A stretch of DNA of 64,000 nt from Acidobacteriota bacterium (lineage in GTDB: Bacteria; Acidobacteriota; Blastocatellia; Pyrinomonadales; Pyrinomonadaceae): assembly GCA_016716435.1 (NCBI GenBank), contig JADJWI010000008.1, positions 1,322,830 through 1,386,829 of the forward strand, in the 5' to 3' direction. The translations under genes and the position numbers were made by a program. Under the pieces are notes generated by a model that was given only the letters and a program-made list of their open reading frames with translations, searched no databases and was not told the origin of the DNA. Below, piece after piece: positions 17,885 through 27,588 of this stretch (its first letter is position 1; every line of letters starts with the position of its first letter).

Positions 17885-20800
17885 ATGAACAAGATAGTAA
17901 CTATCGACGGTAATGAGGCCGCGGCGTATGTCGCCTACAGAGTGAATGAGGTTTGCGCGATCTATCCGATCACGCCGTCGTCAACAATGGCCGAGCTGGC
18001 GGACGAATGGTCGGCGAAACACGTTGCGAACATCTGGGGCAACGTCCCTGACGTGATCGAAATGCAAAGCGAGGGCGGGGCTGCGGGCACGGTCCACGGT
18101 GCACTGCAGACAGGCTCATTGACCACGACCTTCACGGCTTCGCAGGGCCTAATGCTGATGCTGCCCAATATGTACAAGATCGCGGGCGAGTTGACGTCTG
18201 CCGTCTTTCACGTCGCGGCCCGCTCGCTGGCGGCACAGGGGCTTTCGATCTTTGGCGACCATCAGGACGTGATGGCAGCGAGGACCACGGGCTTTGCCCT
18301 ACTTGCATCATCGAGCGTACAAGAGGCTCATGATATGGCGTTGATCGCTCAGGCAGCTACGCTCAGGTCGCGTATTCCCTTCATTCATTTCTTCGACGGG
18401 TTCAGAACCTCACACGAGGTGAACAAGATCGAATGCCTTTCCGATGAGCAGATCCGTGGGATGATCGACGATCGGTTTGTTTTCGAACACCGTGGCCGAG
18501 CACTTAACCCTGACAACCCGTTCGTTCGCGGTACGGCGCAGAATCCGGATGTGTATTTCCAGGGAAGAGAAACGGTCAACCGCTTTTACGCTGCGGTTCC
18601 GTCGATACTGAAAGAGGAAATGCGAAAATTCGCCGAACTGACGGGCCGAGCGTATTTGCCCGTTAGGTATTTCGGCCGGGCAGATGCCGAGCGTGTCATT
18701 GTGGTAATGGGCTCAGGTGTCGAAACGGCGGTTGAAACGGCCCGGTTTCTCGCCGGGCACGGAGAAAAAACAGGCGTAGTTCAGGTCTCGCTTTACCGCC
18801 CGTTCCCGGCGGAAGAATTTCTAAACGCTCTACCGGTTGGCACAAAGTCTATTGCCGTACTCGACCGAACTAAGGAACCCGGTGCCTCCGGCGAACCGCT
18901 TTATCAGGACGTAATGGTCACGCTAATGGAGGGTCTGGCTTCAAGCCCGCTCACTGAAATGCCGCGTATCGTCGGTGGCCGATACGGGTTGTCGTCGAAG
19001 GAATTCACTCCGGCGATGGTCAAAGCGGTGTTCGACAATATTTCGGCGGATGAACCGAAAAATCATTTTACCGTCGGGATTAACGACGATATCGGATTCA
19101 CAAGCCTCAAGGTCGATGAGACTTTTCGGCTCGACGAATCTGCGTGGACGCAGGCCCTGTTTTTTGGACTCGGAGCTGACGGCACGGTCGGGGCCAATAA
19201 GAACAGCATCAAGATCATCGGCGAAAATACAGATCTTCATGCCCAGGGCTATTTTGTCTATGACTCAAAGAAATCGGGTGCAAAGACCGTTTCCCACCTT
19301 CGCTTCGGCAAGAGCCCTATCAAGGCGCCATATTTGATCACTTCCGCCGATTTCGTGGCGTGTCATCAGTTCAACTTTCTGGAAAAGGAGGAAATGCTCG
19401 GTTTTGCGAAACATGGAGCGACATTCCTGCTGAATAGCCCATACAGCAAAGAGGAGGTTTGGGACAGGCTGCCCTACAAAGTTCAACGGGCAATCATCGA
19501 AAAGGGATTAAAACTCTGCATAATCGACGCGGCCGATGTGGCAGGTAAAACCGGCATGGCTGGCCGAATCAATACGATAATGCAGACTTGTTTCTTCGCA
19601 CTTTCGGGCGTTCTCTCGCCCGAGGACGCGATTGCGCAGATAAAAAAGGCGATCGAGAAAACTTACACCAAAAAAGGACGGCAGGTCATCGAAAAGAACT
19701 TCGAAGCCGTCGATCAGACACTTGAAAATCTCTTCGAGGTTATTATCCCTGAGACAATCACCGCAGCCGAGACGGATGGCCGTTCGATTCTCGAAAATGC
19801 GCCGGACTTTGTAAGGAACGTTACCCAAATGATGATAGCGGGTCAGGGCGATCAAATACCTGTCAGCGCCCTGCCGGTGGACGGAACCTACCCGAACTCG
19901 ACTTCTAAATGGGAGAAGCGAAACGTATCGAATCGCGTCGCCGTTTGGGAGTCGGACACCTGCATCCAGTGCGGCAATTGCAGTTTCGTATGCCCGCACA
20001 GCGTCATACGATCAAGGTTCTTTCATAAGGAAAATCTTGGCACCGCTCCGTTAGGATTTAAGTCGGCGCCGATAAACGCACGCGGTTTTCCAGAGACGCG
20101 GTTCTCGCTCCAGGTCTATCTGGAAGACTGCACCGGCTGCAATCTCTGTTATGAAGTCTGTCCGGTTCGTGATAATAGCTCGGGTGATCGGCGGGCGATC
20201 AATTTGGCCGAAAAGCCCGCTGACCTAGCCGGGGAGAGGGCGGGCATTGAGTTCTTCGAAGCTCTGCCTCAAAACGAGAAAACCGACGTCAATTATTCGA
20301 CGGTCCATGGCGTTCAGTTCCTAGACCCGCTCTTTGAGTTTTCGGGTGCTTGCGCCGGCTGCGGAGAAACACCGTATATCAAAGTCCTAACGCAACTTTT
20401 CGGAGACCGGCTACTTGTCGCCAATGCTACCGGCTGTTCGTCTATCTTCGGCGGCAATCTGCCAACTACGCCGTGGGCATCGGACCTAAAGGGCCGCGGC
20501 CCGGCGTGGTCGAATTCGCTGTTTGAGGATAACGCCGAATTCGGTCTCGGCATGAGGGTAACGGCCGACAAGCAGCTCGAAATGGCACATCGATTGCTCG
20601 ACCGGCTGCGGGCGGACCTCGGCGACGAGGTGGTGGATGATCTTATCAACTCTCCGCAATCGGTCGAAAGCGAGATAGAGCGGCAACGCACGCGGGTGGC
20701 GTTGCTGAAGGATCGACTAGCGGACATCGACACCGCTGAGGCTAAACACCTTCTCTCGATGGCGGACCAGCTTGTTCACCGGACAGTCTGGCTGATCGGC

Positions 20801-21448
20801 GGTGATGGATGGGCATACGACATCGGTTCGGGCGGACTTGATCATGCTCTTTCGACGGGCCGCAACATTAATGTACTGGTGCTCGACACTGAGGTCTACT
20901 CCAACACGGGAGGTCAGATGTCCAAGGCAACTCCGACCGGAGCAACCGCAAAATTTGCCTCGGCGGGCAAACGGGTCGGGAAAAAAGATCTCGCATTGCA
21001 GATGATCTCGTACGGCAACGTTTACGTCGCGCAAATTGCGATGGGAGCGAATCCACAGCAGACGCTGCTTGCTATGCGCGAAGCGGAAGCATACGACGGT
21101 CCGTCGCTGATCCTCGCATACAGTCACTGCATTGCCCACGGTATCGATATGGAAAAAGGTCTCGATCAACAGAAAATGGCGGTCGAAAGTGGGTATTGGC
21201 CGTTGATCAGGTTTAACCCGGTTCTTAGGAAAAACGGCAAGCGCCCGTTCGTGCTCGACTCTACAAAGCCCACGATACCGCTCCGGAAATATGCCTACAA
21301 CGAACTGCGTTACAAGGTACTTACGCAAACGGCCCCGGAAGATGCCGAGCGGCTGATGAACCTCGCTCAGGAGATCGTTGACCTGCGCTGGAAAACCTAT
21401 GAAGAGATGGCCGGATTCGGAGCCAGCTCCTTCCAGCCGGTGTTATAA
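17885..21448 (+). CDS. nifJ: Pyruvate:ferredoxin (flavodoxin) oxidoreductase, single-chain
   Basis: 1187 residues, the normal length of the fused enzyme. The order is: pyrimidine-binding domain (DGNEAAAYVAYRVNEVCAIYPITPSS), domain II/III with the gamma part (GLGADGTVGANKNSIKIIG), two [4Fe-4S] sites (CIQCGNCSFVCP from residue 693; CTGCNLCYEVCP from 749), a third cluster (CAGCGETPY near 823), and the thiamine diphosphate site (GGDGWAYDIGSGGLDHAL, LDTEVYSNTGGQMSKATPTGA). It oxidatively decarboxylates pyruvate to acetyl-CoA and CO2, reducing ferredoxin, and can run in reverse. The enzyme is usually oxygen-sensitive and marks an anaerobic or microaerobic capacity. Confidence 0.97.
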   Translation: MNKIVTIDGNEAAAYVAYRVNEVCAIYPITPSSTMAELADEWSAKHVANIWGNVPDVIEMQSEGGAAGTVHGALQTGSLTTTFTASQGLMLMLPNMYKIAGELTSAVFHVAARSLAAQGLSIFGDHQDVMAARTTGFALLASSSVQEAHDMALIAQAATLRSRIPFIHFFDGFRTSHEVNKIECLSDEQIRGMIDDRFVFEHRGRALNPDNPFVRGTAQNPDVYFQGRETVNRFYAAVPSILKEEMRKFAELTGRAYLPVRYFGRADAERVIVVMGSGVETAVETARFLAGHGEKTGVVQVSLYRPFPAEEFLNALPVGTKSIAVLDRTKEPGASGEPLYQDVMVTLMEGLASSPLTEMPRIVGGRYGLSSKEFTPAMVKAVFDNISADEPKNHFTVGINDDIGFTSLKVDETFRLDESAWTQALFFGLGADGTVGANKNSIKIIGENTDLHAQGYFVYDSKKSGAKTVSHLRFGKSPIKAPYLITSADFVACHQFNFLEKEEMLGFAKHGATFLLNSPYSKEEVWDRLPYKVQRAIIEKGLKLCIIDAADVAGKTGMAGRINTIMQTCFFALSGVLSPEDAIAQIKKAIEKTYTKKGRQVIEKNFEAVDQTLENLFEVIIPETITAAETDGRSILENAPDFVRNVTQMMIAGQGDQIPVSALPVDGTYPNSTSKWEKRNVSNRVAVWESDTCIQCGNCSFVCPHSVIRSRFFHKENLGTAPLGFKSAPINARGFPETRFSLQVYLEDCTGCNLCYEVCPVRDNSSGDRRAINLAEKPADLAGERAGIEFFEALPQNEKTDVNYSTVHGVQFLDPLFEFSGACAGCGETPYIKVLTQLFGDRLLVANATGCSSIFGGNLPTTPWASDLKGRGPAWSNSLFEDNAEFGLGMRVTADKQLEMAHRLLDRLRADLGDEVVDDLINSPQSVESEIERQRTRVALLKDRLADIDTAEAKHLLSMADQLVHRTVWLIGGDGWAYDIGSGGLDHALSTGRNINVLVLDTEVYSNTGGQMSKATPTGATAKFASAGKRVGKKDLALQMISYGNVYVAQIAMGANPQQTLLAMREAEAYDGPSLILAYSHCIAHGIDMEKGLDQQKMAVESGYWPLIRFNPVLRKNGKRPFVLDSTKPTIPLRKYAYNELRYKVLTQTAPEDAERLMNLAQEIVDLRWKTYEEMAGFGASSFQPVL

Positions 21449-21460
21449 AGGAGGAAAGAA

Positions 21461-22471
21461 ATGCCTGATCTAACTACCCAATACATGGGGCTGAACCTCA
21501 GCTCGCCACTCGTCGTCTCTTCGAATCCGCTCTCGCAGAAAGTGGATAACATCCTGCAAATGGAGGATGCCGGTGCGGGTGCGGTCGTACTCTTTTCACT
21601 TTTCGAGGAACAGATCCGAGGCGAGGCGGCCAGGGTCGAACAAGTAAGCATGGCGACCTCGAATGCGTTCTCTGAGGCTTCCGACTATTTCCCGGATATC
21701 CGTGACTATCACGTGGGGCCGGGCCGTTATTTGGATCTCATTCGAAAGTCTAAGGAACGAACCGGGCTGCCGATCATCGCAAGCCTGAACGGGACCACGC
21801 CCGAAGGCTGGATCGAGTACGCTCATGAGATCGAACAGGCCGGAGCGGACGCTCTGGAAATAAACGTCTATTTCATCCCGGCTGACATCCATCTGACGGC
21901 CGCTGATGTGGAAGATCGGTATCTTGACGTCGTGCGTCTTGTTCGCGAGACAGTAAAAATTCCGATAGCCGTAAAAATGAACCCGTATTTCTCCTCGACC
22001 GGGAATATGTCTCAGCGGTTTTGTGAAGCCGGGGCCGACGGCCTTGTCTTCTTCAACAGGTTCTATCAACCGGATTTCGATATCCTCGAGTTAAATGTAC
22101 TATCGGATCTGGACCTCAGCGTTAAGGCTGAGATCCGCCTCCCGCTTTTGTGGATCGCCGTTCTTTACGGTCAGATCCCAGCTTCCCTTGCCGCTACGAC
22201 CGGCGTACACGGCGCCAGAGAGCTCATCAAATACATCCTGGCCGGGGCCGATGTAGCAATGTGCGCCTCCGGTTTGCTAAAGAATGGAATACCGTGGATA
22301 AAGGATGTCTTAACGGATCTTGAATTTTACATGAACGAAATGCCGTTCTCCTCGGTTCAGTCATTCAAGGGCATTATGAGCCAGCAAAAAATAGCGGATC
22401 CGTCTGCATACGGGCGAGCCAACTACATTGCGATCCTCGAGAAGAAGCAGTGGACGTCGCCCCGGCCTTGA
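21461..22471 (+). CDS. Dihydroorotate dehydrogenase-like FMN protein
   Basis: 336 residues with the FMN-binding TIM barrel of class 1 dihydroorotate dehydrogenases: TQYMGLNLSSPLVVSSNPLSQ, GAGAVVLFSLFEEQ, PIIASLNGTTPEGW, ADALEINVYF, IPIAVKMNPYFSS, GADGLVFFNRFY and the late phosphate loop region around TTGVHGARELIKYILAGAD. A perfect AAGGAGG site and a 12-base gap after nifJ show it belongs to that operon. DHOD-like proteins of this kind are frequent beside PFOR genes and may be flavoprotein partners rather than pyrimidine enzymes. No other pyrimidine gene is nearby, so I leave the symbol blank. Confidence 0.85.
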   Translation: MPDLTTQYMGLNLSSPLVVSSNPLSQKVDNILQMEDAGAGAVVLFSLFEEQIRGEAARVEQVSMATSNAFSEASDYFPDIRDYHVGPGRYLDLIRKSKERTGLPIIASLNGTTPEGWIEYAHEIEQAGADALEINVYFIPADIHLTAADVEDRYLDVVRLVRETVKIPIAVKMNPYFSSTGNMSQRFCEAGADGLVFFNRFYQPDFDILELNVLSDLDLSVKAEIRLPLLWIAVLYGQIPASLAATTGVHGARELIKYILAGADVAMCASGLLKNGIPWIKDVLTDLEFYMNEMPFSSVQSFKGIMSQQKIADPSAYGRANYIAILEKKQWTSPRP

Positions 22472-22483
22472 CCGGCCTTCCGC

Positions 22484-22740
22484 GTAGTGCCCTCTGATTC
22501 GAGTTACCAATCGTCTTATTGCTACGTCGGAAAAAGGGCTTACCGAACAGGCGAAAAAGATCGTCGAAGATACGGACCCGTTGATACTGCGCAGAACAAT
22601 TAGTTACCTATACACAAGAGAAACAGAGTCGTCATTCGCAATAGAAGGAGAAAAAGCCATTGAAACAAGCGCCGAGCGGCTCGTCAACCCTCTTCACGCC
22701 GCGGAGTTCGACACTGGCGACAACGACGCCTTAAAGCGAT
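22484..22740 (+). pseudogene. Fic-family protein fragment (N-terminal part)
   Basis: One frame reads RVTNRLIATSEKGLTEQAKK, then IVEDTDPLILRRTISYLYTR, then ETESSFAIEGEK and ERLVNPLHAAEF. This matches the N-terminal helical segment of Fic/DOC AMPylating enzymes, where the (S/T)xxxE(G)E motif regulates the active site. The catalytic HxFx(D/E)GNGR motif is absent, because the sequence runs into the end of an IS256-type element at about 22740. No start codon is visible. The gene was probably cut by the insertion. Confidence 0.6.
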
Positions 22741-22744
22741 TTTT

Positions 22745-23995
22745 CCACGGTTTCCATTGCCTTCTTAGCTTCAGGCGATGGGCACCCGGTTCTCGAAGAT
22801 GATCGCGAAGCGATTGAGGTCGGCCTTCCAGTTTTGGATCGGCATCGTTCAATTTTTCGAGATGTTCCCCAAGGCAAGATAGAGCAATTTCAGGACGGCC
22901 TCGTCTCAAGGGAATGAGCTGCGTGCCTTGGTCACTTTTCGCAAAGACATATTCAGCGACTCGATGGAGTTGGTCGTGTAGATCACTTTTCTGATCTCCG
23001 GCGGATGTGCGAAAAACGGTACCCCGCGGGCCCGGTTTCTAGCTTTTTGCGATCATCGGAAACCTGTCATCCCATTTCTCCGCGAATTCCGCGAGCCGCA
23101 TTTCGGTCTCGGCTTCGGTCTCCGCCGGATAGATCGTTCTCAGATCGGCGGCAACTTCCTTACGTTGTTTCCAGCCGACGAAGTTCAGCGAATGCCGAAC
23201 CATGTGCACAATGCACGACTGAACCTCGGTCTTCGGATACACCGTCTCGATCGCTTCGGGAAATCCTTTCAGCCCGTCCACGCACGCGATCAGGATGTCG
23301 TCCAATCCCCGGTTCTTCAATTCGGTCACCCCTTGCAGCCAGAACTTCGCTCCTTCAGTCTGGGCTATCCACAGCCCGAGCACCTCTTTCATCCCATCCG
23401 TGTTCACGCCGATCGCAAGGTAGATCGCCTTGTTCCGCACCGTTGCTCCGTCCCGCACCTTGAACTGCAGTGCGTCCATGTAAACAAACGGATAGAAGCT
23501 CTCCAGCGGTCGGTCCTGCCACGCTTTCGCTTCATCGATCACCTCGTCCGTCACCGCCGAGACTAGCGCCGGCGATACCTCGACCTGGTGGATCTCTTCC
23601 AAATGCTGCTTTATTTCCCGAGTCGAAAGCCCTCGTGCATACAGCGAGATTATCTTGTCATCGAAACCTGTGAACCGCGTCTGATGCTTGCCGATGATCT
23701 TTGGATCGAACGTACCCGCACGGTCCCTCGGCACCTCGATCGGCATTGTCCCAAACGTCCCTTTCAGCGTCTTCGCCGTTTTCCCGTTCCGCGAATTCCC
23801 GCTGTTCCGGCCCGCCGCCTCGTATTTGTCATACCCGACGTGCTCCGTCATCTCCGCCGACATCGCCCGCTCCAACAGCCGTTTCGTCAACTGCTTCAAT
23901 AGCCCGTTTTCTCCGATCAAATCCTCCGGTTCCTTGTAATCCTTTAGCAAATTATCAATGATCTCGTCTTCGATCCGACTCTTTTCCATGGTCAT
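22745..23995 (-). mobile_element. IS256-family insertion sequence with broken transposase gene
   Basis: Reading the minus strand from ATG 23995, the first 318 codons are an intact Mutator/IS256 transposase (LLKQLTKRLLERAMSAEMTEH, SGNSRNGKTAKTLKG, FYPFVYMDALQFKVRDG with the first DDE Asp, ACVDGLKGFPEAI with the second). A TAG at 23039-23041 stops it. Beyond, the family C-terminus is still readable but only after a frame change (FFAHPPEIRKVIYTTNSIES), with further in-frame stops after SSFP and after NISKN, ending near 22776. The protein cannot be made whole, so the element is dead unless helped in trans. Terminal inverted repeats could not be fixed by eye. It interrupts a fic-like gene. Confidence 0.88.
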
Positions 23996-24169
23996 TTTCC
24001 TCCTTTTTCCAAACCTATTTCATTTGTCTCATGAAAGGGAGGCAGTCTTGTTTGCGTATGACCTCTCGCGTGGGCGAGAAGTTTGAAGTTTGGGTTGAGA
24101 ATTTAGTTGGATGATACGCCCTTGCCGATGCGCGGTCTGGGCTGCCGCATTAAAAGTGAGGGGTAGCAT

Positions 24170-26779
24170 TTATTTGAGGAGTGCTAGGGCTTCGTCACAT
24201 TGGGTAAGGAGGGCAGCGACCTCGTCGGTGACTGCGGCGTCTTCGGCTACGGTTATTTCTTCGTCGCGATATCGTTTATAAACATCGTAAGCTTTTTGCA
24301 AAAGTGGCCGAGCTTTGAGCAAGGCTTCTCTTTTGGCTGAGCGGTTCGTTTCGGCTAGGCCCATTGCGAGATATGCCCGGCCGAGTTCATCATCAATGCC
24401 GGCCAACTGAAACGGAGCGATCGTGTTATCTGGGTCGCTTTCGACAACTTTGGCAAAAGCGTTTCGGGCATTCTGGAGCACGGCGATCCCTTCTTGCCAT
24501 TTGCCGGAAAGTGCCAGTACGCGCCCGCGATTTGCGGCTGTTAGCGAGGTGAGCATCTCCGCATCAAGATTTCCGGCGTCGTTCCCTCCGATCCTGCGTG
24601 CGTGTTCAACGGCAATATCGGCGCTCTTTAGTGCCTCATCATATTGGCCGATATCAGCGGCGGCACCGGCAATGCTGGTATGGACCACAACCGAGATCCG
24701 CAACACGTCCGTGTTGTTGGGACGTTCTTTAACAATGGGCTCGATGAGGGTTCTGGCTTTTCTGAATTCTGCGAGGGCCGATTCCTTTTGGCCCGTTCCG
24801 GAATAGATCTCACCAAGCGTATCGTAAGCGAGAATGAGCCCTGAAACGTACCGATCACTGCCGGAGTCTCGCTTTACAAGAGCTTCGAAGATCTCGGTGC
24901 CCTTTTTCATGGTCGCAATGCCTTCATCAAATTTATTGACTACGGCGGCACCGCGTCCGGCATTTAGGTATGCCGCTCCGAGCTCGAAGATAAGTCCAAG
25001 GTCCTCTCCCTTCTCCGGCTCAGCCGCGACCAATAGCTCTAAGGCGAGCTTGTGATTTTCATAGTAGCCTTGTAGATCCGTCTCAAGATAAGCAGCATCG
25101 GCCTTGCGGGCATAGGCCGCCGCAAGCTTCGCCTTGAACTTCGGATCGGTCGCTCCGCTATCTACTATGGAACGTAATATCTCAAACGATTTTTCGTAGC
25201 TTGCTTTCGCTTCGGCCGTTTGGCCGAGGTTTGCCTGCCCGTAACCACCCTGGATGTTTCCGATCCGCAAATACCCGTCGGCCAATTCGGCAAGCAAATA
25301 TGGATCATTGCTTCCCTCGGCTGCGAGCCGGTCGAGGTACTCAAGAGCTTTAGCGGCCAGAAGTTCTTTCGCCTTGGTACTTCCGGGCACCGCTTCGATG
25401 GCGTCGTAAAGCTCGTAAAGCACGCTTTTTGCCAAGGTTCTCGTATCATTGAATCGCTTTTCGGCAATCTGGCGTTCGCGTTGGGCGACGGTGTATTGCC
25501 AACCGGTGACACCCGTTGCGGTAAGAAGAAGAAGGGCTGCTGCGGCCGTTCCGATCACGGCCTTCTTGTTCCGGTTAAGGAACTTGCGAAAGCGATAAGA
25601 TCGCGAATCGGCGGTCGCATTGACGGGAAGGCCCTCAAGGTATCGGCGAATGTCTTCCGAAAATTCCTCGACCGAACGGTAGCGTCGCTCAGGTTCGCGA
25701 CGGATGGCCTTTAAGATTATGTTGTCAAGATCGCCCTGGAGCAGCTTACGGTCGATCGCGGTCTCAGATCTCTTTTTCCCTTCAATGCTCTCGCCCGTCT
25801 CAGCGTTCAACTTTCCGTCGGTTCGTTTGTCCTTCCCCGAGGTCAAACCGGAGCTAACCGTTGAAGGCCGCGGCGGTTCGTTTGATAGCACGCTGTCAAG
25901 AAGTTCCTTCGGCGCCTTTCCGCGTGTTTGAAAGGGCCGTCCGCCGGTTAGTAATTCGAAAAGGATCACACCCAGGCTGTAAACGTCCGTGGAGGTTGAG
26001 GTCGCTTCCCCGGCGATCTGTTCGGGCGACGCGTACTCAGGCGTCATCACTCTGAACTGCGTCACGGTCGCTTCGTGCGTGTCGTCGTTCCAGTCTGGGG
26101 AAAGCAATTTTGCGATGCCAAAGTCGAGCAGTTTAGGCTCGCCGTCTTTGGTGACAAGAATGTTTGTCGGTTTCAGGTCGCGGTGAACGACCAGCTTTTG
26201 GTGTGCGCTTGAAACGGCGTTGCAAACCTTCCGAAAAAGCACAAGCCGTTCGGTCAGACCGTATGAGTTGTCGTTGCAATATTTACGGATCTCGTCGCCG
26301 TCCACGAGCTCCATCACGAAGTACGGTCCGCCTTCCGCGGTCGAGCCGCCATCGAGCATTCTTGCAATGTTAGGGTGCTCGAGATTGGCGAGGATCTGCC
26401 GTTCCATCAAGAAGCGCTTCAAGACGGAGTTCGTATCCATCCCGCGTTTAATGAGCTTCAGGGCGACCTTCTGCGAAAAGCCTTCGCCGGTCTGCTCGGC
26501 CAGAAAGACCGTCCCCATACCGCCCGTCCCGATCTCACTGATGAGCCGATAGTCATCCACCTGCTCTGGGTGGCGTGCAGAGTTGCTGCCGAGCGAGGCC
26601 TCGTCAACAAACAAAGGTTTATCGATGAACCCGTCCGGCGATCCGGCAGAGGCGAGCCGCTCGACGTCCGTGCGAATATCCGGAGCAAGACCGTTGAGAA
26701 ATTCCTCGCGCTCATCGACGGGCCGCTCAAGAGCCTCAGCAAGCTTGGCCTTTACTATCTTCCATTTGGCTGCGTCCAT
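24170..26779 (-). CDS. Membrane Ser/Thr protein kinase with C-terminal TPR repeats
   Basis: 869 residues. The Hanks-type kinase domain (about 75-390) is complete: glycine loop IGTGGMGTVFLAE, lysine in KVALKLIKRG, catalytic loop HRDLKPTNILV, DFGIAKL, and SPEQIAGEATSTSTDVYSLG. A Lys/Glu-rich insert lies before the last helices. One membrane helix (about 409-431, AVIGTAAAALLLLTATG) separates it from a large extracytoplasmic part of TPR-like repeats (about 470-860). This layout is common in Acidobacteriota. The gene is 41 bases downstream of an ECF sigma gene on the same strand, so the pair probably forms a sensing and transcription switch. What the TPR part senses is unknown. Confidence 0.92.
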   Translation of the reverse strand: MDAAKWKIVKAKLAEALERPVDEREEFLNGLAPDIRTDVERLASAGSPDGFIDKPLFVDEASLGSNSARHPEQVDDYRLISEIGTGGMGTVFLAEQTGEGFSQKVALKLIKRGMDTNSVLKRFLMERQILANLEHPNIARMLDGGSTAEGGPYFVMELVDGDEIRKYCNDNSYGLTERLVLFRKVCNAVSSAHQKLVVHRDLKPTNILVTKDGEPKLLDFGIAKLLSPDWNDDTHEATVTQFRVMTPEYASPEQIAGEATSTSTDVYSLGVILFELLTGGRPFQTRGKAPKELLDSVLSNEPPRPSTVSSGLTSGKDKRTDGKLNAETGESIEGKKRSETAIDRKLLQGDLDNIILKAIRREPERRYRSVEEFSEDIRRYLEGLPVNATADSRSYRFRKFLNRNKKAVIGTAAAALLLLTATGVTGWQYTVAQRERQIAEKRFNDTRTLAKSVLYELYDAIEAVPGSTKAKELLAAKALEYLDRLAAEGSNDPYLLAELADGYLRIGNIQGGYGQANLGQTAEAKASYEKSFEILRSIVDSGATDPKFKAKLAAAYARKADAAYLETDLQGYYENHKLALELLVAAEPEKGEDLGLIFELGAAYLNAGRGAAVVNKFDEGIATMKKGTEIFEALVKRDSGSDRYVSGLILAYDTLGEIYSGTGQKESALAEFRKARTLIEPIVKERPNNTDVLRISVVVHTSIAGAAADIGQYDEALKSADIAVEHARRIGGNDAGNLDAEMLTSLTAANRGRVLALSGKWQEGIAVLQNARNAFAKVVESDPDNTIAPFQLAGIDDELGRAYLAMGLAETNRSAKREALLKARPLLQKAYDVYKRYRDEEITVAEDAAVTDEVAALLTQCDEALALLK

Positions 26780-26820
26780 TTTCTTCCACTCATTTACGCG
26801 GAAATTTTTTCATTGGAGGG

Positions 26821-27381
26821 TCATTTTTTTGAAATGCGGTCGTAGAGCCAAGCCCGGGCCGTGGCCCACTCGCGTTTTACCGTTGCCGGTGAGACCTTTA
26901 GCACGTCTGCGGTTTCCTCGATGGTCAGGCCGCCGAAATAGCGGAGCTCGACCACACGAACTTGATCGGGGTCGAGCGCGGCCAGGTCAGTAAGTGCCTC
27001 GTCGAGCTCCAGCAATTGATGGTCAACCTCGACCGAAATACTCGGGGCGTCGTCGATCGGTACTTTTTCGGCTTCACGCTTTACGGCCTTTCGCGAACGG
27101 GCGGCGTCGATCAAGATCCGCCGCATCGCTTGGGCCGCGATAGCGAAAAACTGACCGCGATTTTCCCAATCGACCGATCGCTGGTTGGTCAGTTTGAAAT
27201 AGGCTTCGTGCACCAATTCGGTGGTCTGTATCGACGCCGCATATTCTCGATTGAGGAAGCTTCGCGCAAGCCGACGAAGCTCGTTGTAAACAAGCGGAAG
27301 CAACCGGTCAAGCGTTTCCTTTTCGCTGCCTTTTCCTTCTTTCCCGAGCTCGTTCAGTAAAAGGGTGACTTCCGTTTCCAT
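26821..27381 (-). CDS. ECF-subfamily RNA polymerase sigma factor
   Basis: 186 residues with region 2 (LLPLVYNELRRLARSFLNRE, TELVHEAYFKLT, FFAIAAQAMRRILIDAARSR) and region 4 (LAALDPDQVRVVELRYFGGLTIEETADVLKVSPATVKREWATARAWL), and no region 3. This is the kinase-associated ECF type frequent in Acidobacteriota and Planctomycetes. It is transcribed first, with the Ser/Thr kinase gene after it. No anti-sigma gene is adjacent, which suggests that activity is set by phosphorylation by the linked kinase, as described for some STK-linked ECF groups. Confidence 0.92.
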   Translation of the reverse strand: METEVTLLLNELGKEGKGSEKETLDRLLPLVYNELRRLARSFLNREYAASIQTTELVHEAYFKLTNQRSVDWENRGQFFAIAAQAMRRILIDAARSRKAVKREAEKVPIDDAPSISVEVDHQLLELDEALTDLAALDPDQVRVVELRYFGGLTIEETADVLKVSPATVKREWATARAWLYDRISKK

Positions 27382-27588
27382 ACTTGGAATGAGCCAATAT
27401 TAGCACAGCAAACCCCTATATACTGCAAATTTTGGGGGCTGGCGCCGGTGACATTCTGCGGTACCTAAATAAACGAATCGTCTGTTACTGAATGCCTAAA
27501 ACGAGGCCGCGATATTTTGAGCCGCTTTTACTAAGAACGTCGCGTTTTAATGTAGAGGAGCCATTCATCGGAAGGAATTAGAGCTGAT

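Noticed and set aside
22581..22802. Independent 73-residue gene
   Set aside because: It is the readable middle of the fic fragment running into IS sequence.
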